Assembly: GCA_964593555.1 (NCBI GenBank)
Contig: CAZQIC010000163.1
Location: 1-9,086, forward strand
DNA: 9,086 nucleotides
Direction of reading: 5' to 3'
From: CAZQIC01 sp964593555
GTDB taxonomy: Bacteria > Bacteroidota > Bacteroidia > JAFLBG01
Part shown: in pieces, positions 6,319 to 9,086 of the stretch
How the letters are laid out: each line of letters begins with the position of its first letter
How positions within the stretch are numbered: the stretch's first letter is position 1
The notes under the pieces: model-generated
The model's database searches: none
Told to the model about the DNA's origin: nothing
The model's input: the letters and a program-made list of their open reading frames with translations, nothing else
Made by a program: the position numbers and the translations under genes

Positions 6319-7620
6319 CGCTGTTTGTATTTGCTGTTTTTCTTGGGTTAAGCCATATACTTGCTTTTTGCCTGTAACTATTTCGTGAATCTGGCTTTTT
6401 TTATAGTTCAATAAAACTTCAATCTGTTTTTCTATTTTGGTTATGGTTTCTAAATTTCTGTCCCTAATTATATCAAGTGTATTACAAATCTCAACTTGCT
6501 CGTTTTTTGGTGGAATTGGTAAATAGAAATAAGACAGTTGTGTGGTAAAATCAACTCTCGGCATTTTCGCACCATAAGAAATTATTGTGCAAGTTTCTAT
6601 AAAACCGTGGGAGGAAATACAGTATTCAAAATAACTATTCAATATTTTAGTGCAATTGAATGCTAAAATCTCTCCAGTGCATTTACCATCTTCTTTCGTC
6701 AAATAATGCTTATTTAAATAAGGTCTCAGTTTGCCGAATAGAACATCACCCTTTTTAAAAATGGTTACTTTACTGTTGACTTCTTCTGTGTTCCTAAATC
6801 CTAAAACTCTTCCATTCTCTTTTTCAATATCCTCCAATTCCAAATAGTCTTCTACTTCTGATTTCTCGTCCGTTTTTTCATTACGTAACTCGACTAAATC
6901 TTTTAACCTATCCTGTTTCCAATGTTTTGGCATTTTACCAATCCAATCTTCTCCGCTATCAGACAATTCAACCTTAGATTTTAGTCCTTTTGTAACCGCA
7001 TTCTGAACAACACTTTTAAATTGGTGTTGCAGATTTTCAATTTGCTTTCGTTTTATTTCAACCACACGGTCAATTTCGGCACAAGTCTTATCTAAGTATT
7101 TTGAAATTGCTAACTGTTCAGATTTTTCAGGAACAAAGAAATAGGTTTGCTTAATTAGGGATTGACTTATGTTTGGTTGTCCGCCACCGTATGAATCTGA
7201 TAGATATTTGTCTTTAACAGCGTGAAAAAAATAAAACAGGAATTTTAAATCAATACGTTTTGTCGGAAAAATACCACAACAAGCTTGATTCGTTGCGGCT
7301 TCCATTGTTTGAATTCCTAATTTTCCAATGGTTGCCCCATACATAGCCACCAATAATGTTCCAGCAGGAAAAAGTTTAGCGGATGAATTGTCTAATCCTT
7401 CTTGAGTTATTTTCTTTTCAGTATCGGTAATGTAACCGTCATTTAAATCGCCACTTTGAATCCAATAAATATCTCCTTCATAATATTCTTCATTTCCACT
7501 TCGTGGCGTTCCGCCTGATGTAATGAGTTCAGCGGCACGGAAAATCTTTTCTTTTCTCCAATGCTTTGGAACTTCACCAATCCAATCAATACCGCTTTGT
7601 ATGTATTCGTATTTCATCAT
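6316..7620 (-). CDS. hsdS: Type I restriction-modification system specificity subunit HsdS
   Basis: DNA-recognition subunit of the Type I enzyme; it sets the bipartite target site for both methylation and cleavage. The 434 residues show the classic two-fold layout. Target recognition domain 1 covers about residues 3-165, opening with SGIDWIGEVPKHW (9-21). A central conserved helix follows at about 166-212 (EQLAISKYLDKTCAEIDRVV, then a Lys/Gln-rich coiled-coil stretch). Target recognition domain 2 covers about 217-372, opening with SGEDWIGKMPKHW (222-234). A distal conserved helix at about 373-423 (NEQVEICNTLD...) mirrors the central one. Length is normal for a full subunit. The start ATG at 7620 lies immediately after the hsdM stop; a second ATG at 7617 is an equally possible start. 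No Shine-Dalgarno is visible. The stop overlaps the hsdR start. The target sequence cannot be read from the protein by eye. Local GC drops in parts (27% in 6421-6480), as is common in variable recognition domains. Confidence 0.95.
   Translation of the reverse strand: MMKYEYIQSGIDWIGEVPKHWRKEKIFRAAELITSGGTPRSGNEEYYEGDIYWIQSGDLNDGYITDTEKKITQEGLDNSSAKLFPAGTLLVAMYGATIGKLGIQTMEAATNQACCGIFPTKRIDLKFLFYFFHAVKDKYLSDSYGGGQPNISQSLIKQTYFFVPEKSEQLAISKYLDKTCAEIDRVVEIKRKQIENLQHQFKSVVQNAVTKGLKSKVELSDSGEDWIGKMPKHWKQDRLKDLVELRNEKTDEKSEVEDYLELEDIEKENGRVLGFRNTEEVNSKVTIFKKGDVLFGKLRPYLNKHYLTKEDGKCTGEILAFNCTKILNSYFEYCISSHGFIETCTIISYGAKMPRVDFTTQLSYFYLPIPPKNEQVEICNTLDIIRDRNLETITKIEKQIEVLLNYKKSQIHEIVTGKKQVYGLTQEKQQIQTA
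6916..6957. repeat. In-gene direct repeat, copy 2, at the start of HsdS target recognition domain 2
   Basis: Partner of the repeat at 7555-7596, encoding SGEDWIGKMPKHW at the start of recognition domain 2. Nine mismatches in 42 bases, concentrated at the four bases before the final CCGCT and at third codon positions. Same orientation and same frame as its partner, so homologous exchange between copies would remove exactly 213 codons and leave an open frame. Confidence 0.8.
7555..7596. repeat. In-gene direct repeat, copy 1, at the start of HsdS target recognition domain 1
   Basis: A 42-base stretch matching 6916-6957 at 33 of 42 positions, including the identical 12-mer ACCAATCCAATC (plus strand). 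It encodes the SGIDWIGEVPKHW segment that opens recognition domain 1. The two copies are 639 bp apart, an exact multiple of three, so they are in the same frame. This reflects the internal duplication from which HsdS proteins evolved. Confidence 0.8.
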
Positions 7621-9086
7621 CTAAGCCAATTGTTTAATGGATGATAAAATCTTTTCAGCTTCTTTTTCCAAGTCCCAAAATTCTTGCAACAAAACATCAC
7701 TTGCTGGCGGTGGCGTATAAGTGAAGAAATATTTATTTGGCAAAAATTCGTAGCCTAAAATTTCCTTGTCGCCATCTTTGGCTGCATAATCCCATTTGAT
7801 GATAGGCTTGTCAATTTCTCTTTTAATATAAGTTTCAATGTCTTCTTCAAAAGGAATATACTCGGCATCTTCAATGTAATGTCTATGGTAATAAGTTGCT
7901 GAAAGTTCACAGGTTTTCAACCAAGCGGTAAACTCTCTGGCTGCAAGGTCTTTCAAGTTTTTATTGCTTTTTGAAAGTTCCTTTTTTACAAGGGTTTCAA
8001 AATTATTTTCACCATCAAATTTGAATTTCAAAAGGTGCTCTTTGCCTTTGGGGTCTTTGACTGTCACGGTCATTTCAAAATCACCATACAAATCAAATTT
8101 CTTTTTCACGTTGCCATTGTTCAATTGCACGGAAAAAGCTTCGTCAATCCACATTGGTTTTTCGTTTTCGTCTGTTTGCCAAAACAGCACTTTCACTTTG
8201 TGGTAGCTGAAATCTTCTTTGTTGAATACCTTACAAAACTCATTCGGCTTCCAGTTATCGTATTGCTCCAATATCCATTTGCGGTGTGTTTCAGTAATGC
8301 GGTTACGCTTGTTTCCAAAACTCTTAGGTTCCTTTTCAAACTGCTGCCTTGCATTGATGATAAGCACTTTGCCTTGTTTCTGCTTTTCCTTTTTGTTGCT
8401 CAACACCCAGATGTAGGTGTAAATACCAGTTTGATAAAACATTTGGTCAGGTATCATCACAATGCAATCGAGCAAATCTTTTTCAAGAATGAATCTGCGT
8501 ATTTCACTTTCAGCACCGCCACAATCGCCATTGCTCAAAGGAGAGCCGTTAAAAAGAATAGATATTTTGCTTCCTCCGTCTTTAGCGGGTTTCATCTTCT
8601 CAATCATTGTGAGTAGAAATAACAAAGCACCGTCATTGCTTGGTGGTGTTCCTGCTTTGTATCTTGTTGTGAGAAATTTATTTACATCAGTGGCATATTC
8701 ACTCCAGTCCACACCAAAAGGTGGATTGGAAATCATATAGTCAAATTGCCTTCCGTAATGTTTGTCGCCAGGTTCTTTGCTGCTTTCAATGTCGGGAATT
8801 AATGAATTGCCTTTGGTTATATTGTCCTTGTTGCTGCCGTCAAGGTCGCCACGCAAAAGCAAGTCGGTTTTGCATACTGCATAGTTCTGTCCCAAATATT
8901 CCTGCCCGAAAAGCTGCACCAAGGTTTGCACAGTTTGTTGCTCTGCTTCGGTTTTGCCTTTGTCCATCAAATGCTCTTTGGCAGTGCTTAACATACCACC
9001 TGTACCGCAAGCAGGGTCATAAATACTTATTGCTTGTTTGGCTGTCTTTGGGTTAAAGTCAATTTCCATTAACTCTACCATTATGC
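7621..9086 (-). CDS. hsdM: Type I restriction-modification system methyltransferase subunit HsdM (5' end cut by window edge)
   Basis: N6-adenine DNA methyltransferase subunit; with HsdS it methylates the host recognition site using S-adenosylmethionine, and it is also a required part of the restriction complex. Counting from the ATG at 9081, the SAM-binding motif I DPACGTGGM is at residues 22-30 and the catalytic motif IV SNPPF at 118-122. The C-terminal part (about 400-486, with YFFTYTPPPAS near 451-461 and a Glu/Lys-rich final helix) resembles the HsdM tail that contacts HsdS. The ATG at 9081 is probably internal: the frame is open to the edge (preceding codon ATA), and the family normally has an N-terminal helical domain of roughly 150-250 residues before motif I, which here would lie outside the window. 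The LMVEL-like text at the first residues matches the segment that precedes motif I in relatives. The TAG stop (7621-7623) directly abuts the hsdS ATG. Family assignment is firm; exact length is unknown. Confidence 0.95.
   Translation of the reverse strand, partial: IMVELMEIDFNPKTAKQAISIYDPACGTGGMLSTAKEHLMDKGKTEAEQQTVQTLVQLFGQEYLGQNYAVCKTDLLLRGDLDGSNKDNITKGNSLIPDIESSKEPGDKHYGRQFDYMISNPPFGVDWSEYATDVNKFLTTRYKAGTPPSNDGALLFLLTMIEKMKPAKDGGSKISILFNGSPLSNGDCGGAESEIRRFILEKDLLDCIVMIPDQMFYQTGIYTYIWVLSNKKEKQKQGKVLIINARQQFEKEPKSFGNKRNRITETHRKWILEQYDNWKPNEFCKVFNKEDFSYHKVKVLFWQTDENEKPMWIDEAFSVQLNNGNVKKKFDLYGDFEMTVTVKDPKGKEHLLKFKFDGENNFETLVKKELSKSNKNLKDLAAREFTAWLKTCELSATYYHRHYIEDAEYIPFEEDIETYIKREIDKPIIKWDYAAKDGDKEILGYEFLPNKYFFTYTPPPASDVLLQEFWDLEKEAEKILSSIKQLA

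Noticed and set aside
6316..7620. Invertible, phase-variable hsdS shufflon
   Set aside because: The repeats found are direct, not inverted, and no recombinase gene or silent hsdS fragment is present in the window.
8035..8616. 193-residue plus-strand open frame opposite hsdM
   Set aside because: Antisense to a highly conserved methyltransferase; the translation is Phe/Leu/His-rich with no motif, as expected for the complement of a Lys/Glu-rich gene.
8721..9056. 111-residue plus-strand open frame opposite the hsdM catalytic region
   Set aside because: Cys/Arg/Leu-rich complement of the DPACGTGG and SNPPF coding region; no independent evidence.
1..9086. CRISPR array, tRNA, rRNA, transposase or integrase gene
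   Set aside because: No regularly spaced repeats, no cloverleaf or rRNA text, and no transposase or recombinase motifs on either strand by reading.

Overview
The window holds one minus-strand gene train of five genes covering positions 9086 down to 317, followed by about 316 bp without a convincing gene. Low overall GC (about 32-42% in lines I counted by hand), Lys/Asn/Ile-rich proteins and start codons with AT-rich leaders instead of Shine-Dalgarno sequences suggest a Bacteroidota bacterium, possibly of the Chitinophagales/Sphingobacteriales type. This assignment is an inference; no marker gene is present.

First module (9086 to 3368, minus strand): a complete-looking Type I restriction-modification cassette in the order hsdM-hsdS-hsdR. 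hsdM is cut at its 5' end by the window edge. hsdS starts on the base next to the hsdM stop codon, and hsdR overlaps the hsdS stop by one base (TAATG). HsdM and HsdS should form the sequence-specific N6-adenine methyltransferase; with HsdR they form the restriction complex that translocates DNA and cuts it.

Second module (3351 to 317, minus strand): hamA-hamB, a two-gene Hachiman-type anti-phage system. HamA is a DUF1837 protein with a visible PD-(D/E)xK-like nuclease signature; HamB is a Ski2-like superfamily 2 helicase. The two genes overlap by ATGA. hamA begins only 16 bp after the hsdR stop, with no terminator or recognisable promoter between, so all five genes probably lie on one transcript. 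The window is therefore a composite defence island: a self/non-self methylation check followed by a helicase-nuclease DNA-integrity sensor.

Left end (1-316): more GC-rich (about 45%) than the genes, no credible coding sequence, short repeated words, a 9-bp perfect inverted repeat, and a sequence style that resembles dispersed intergenic repeats of Bacteroidota. It may be one end of such a repeat, cut by the window boundary.

The most interesting aspect is the tight physical coupling of a Type I R-M cassette to Hachiman. The individual families are known; I see no wholly unknown gene in the window.
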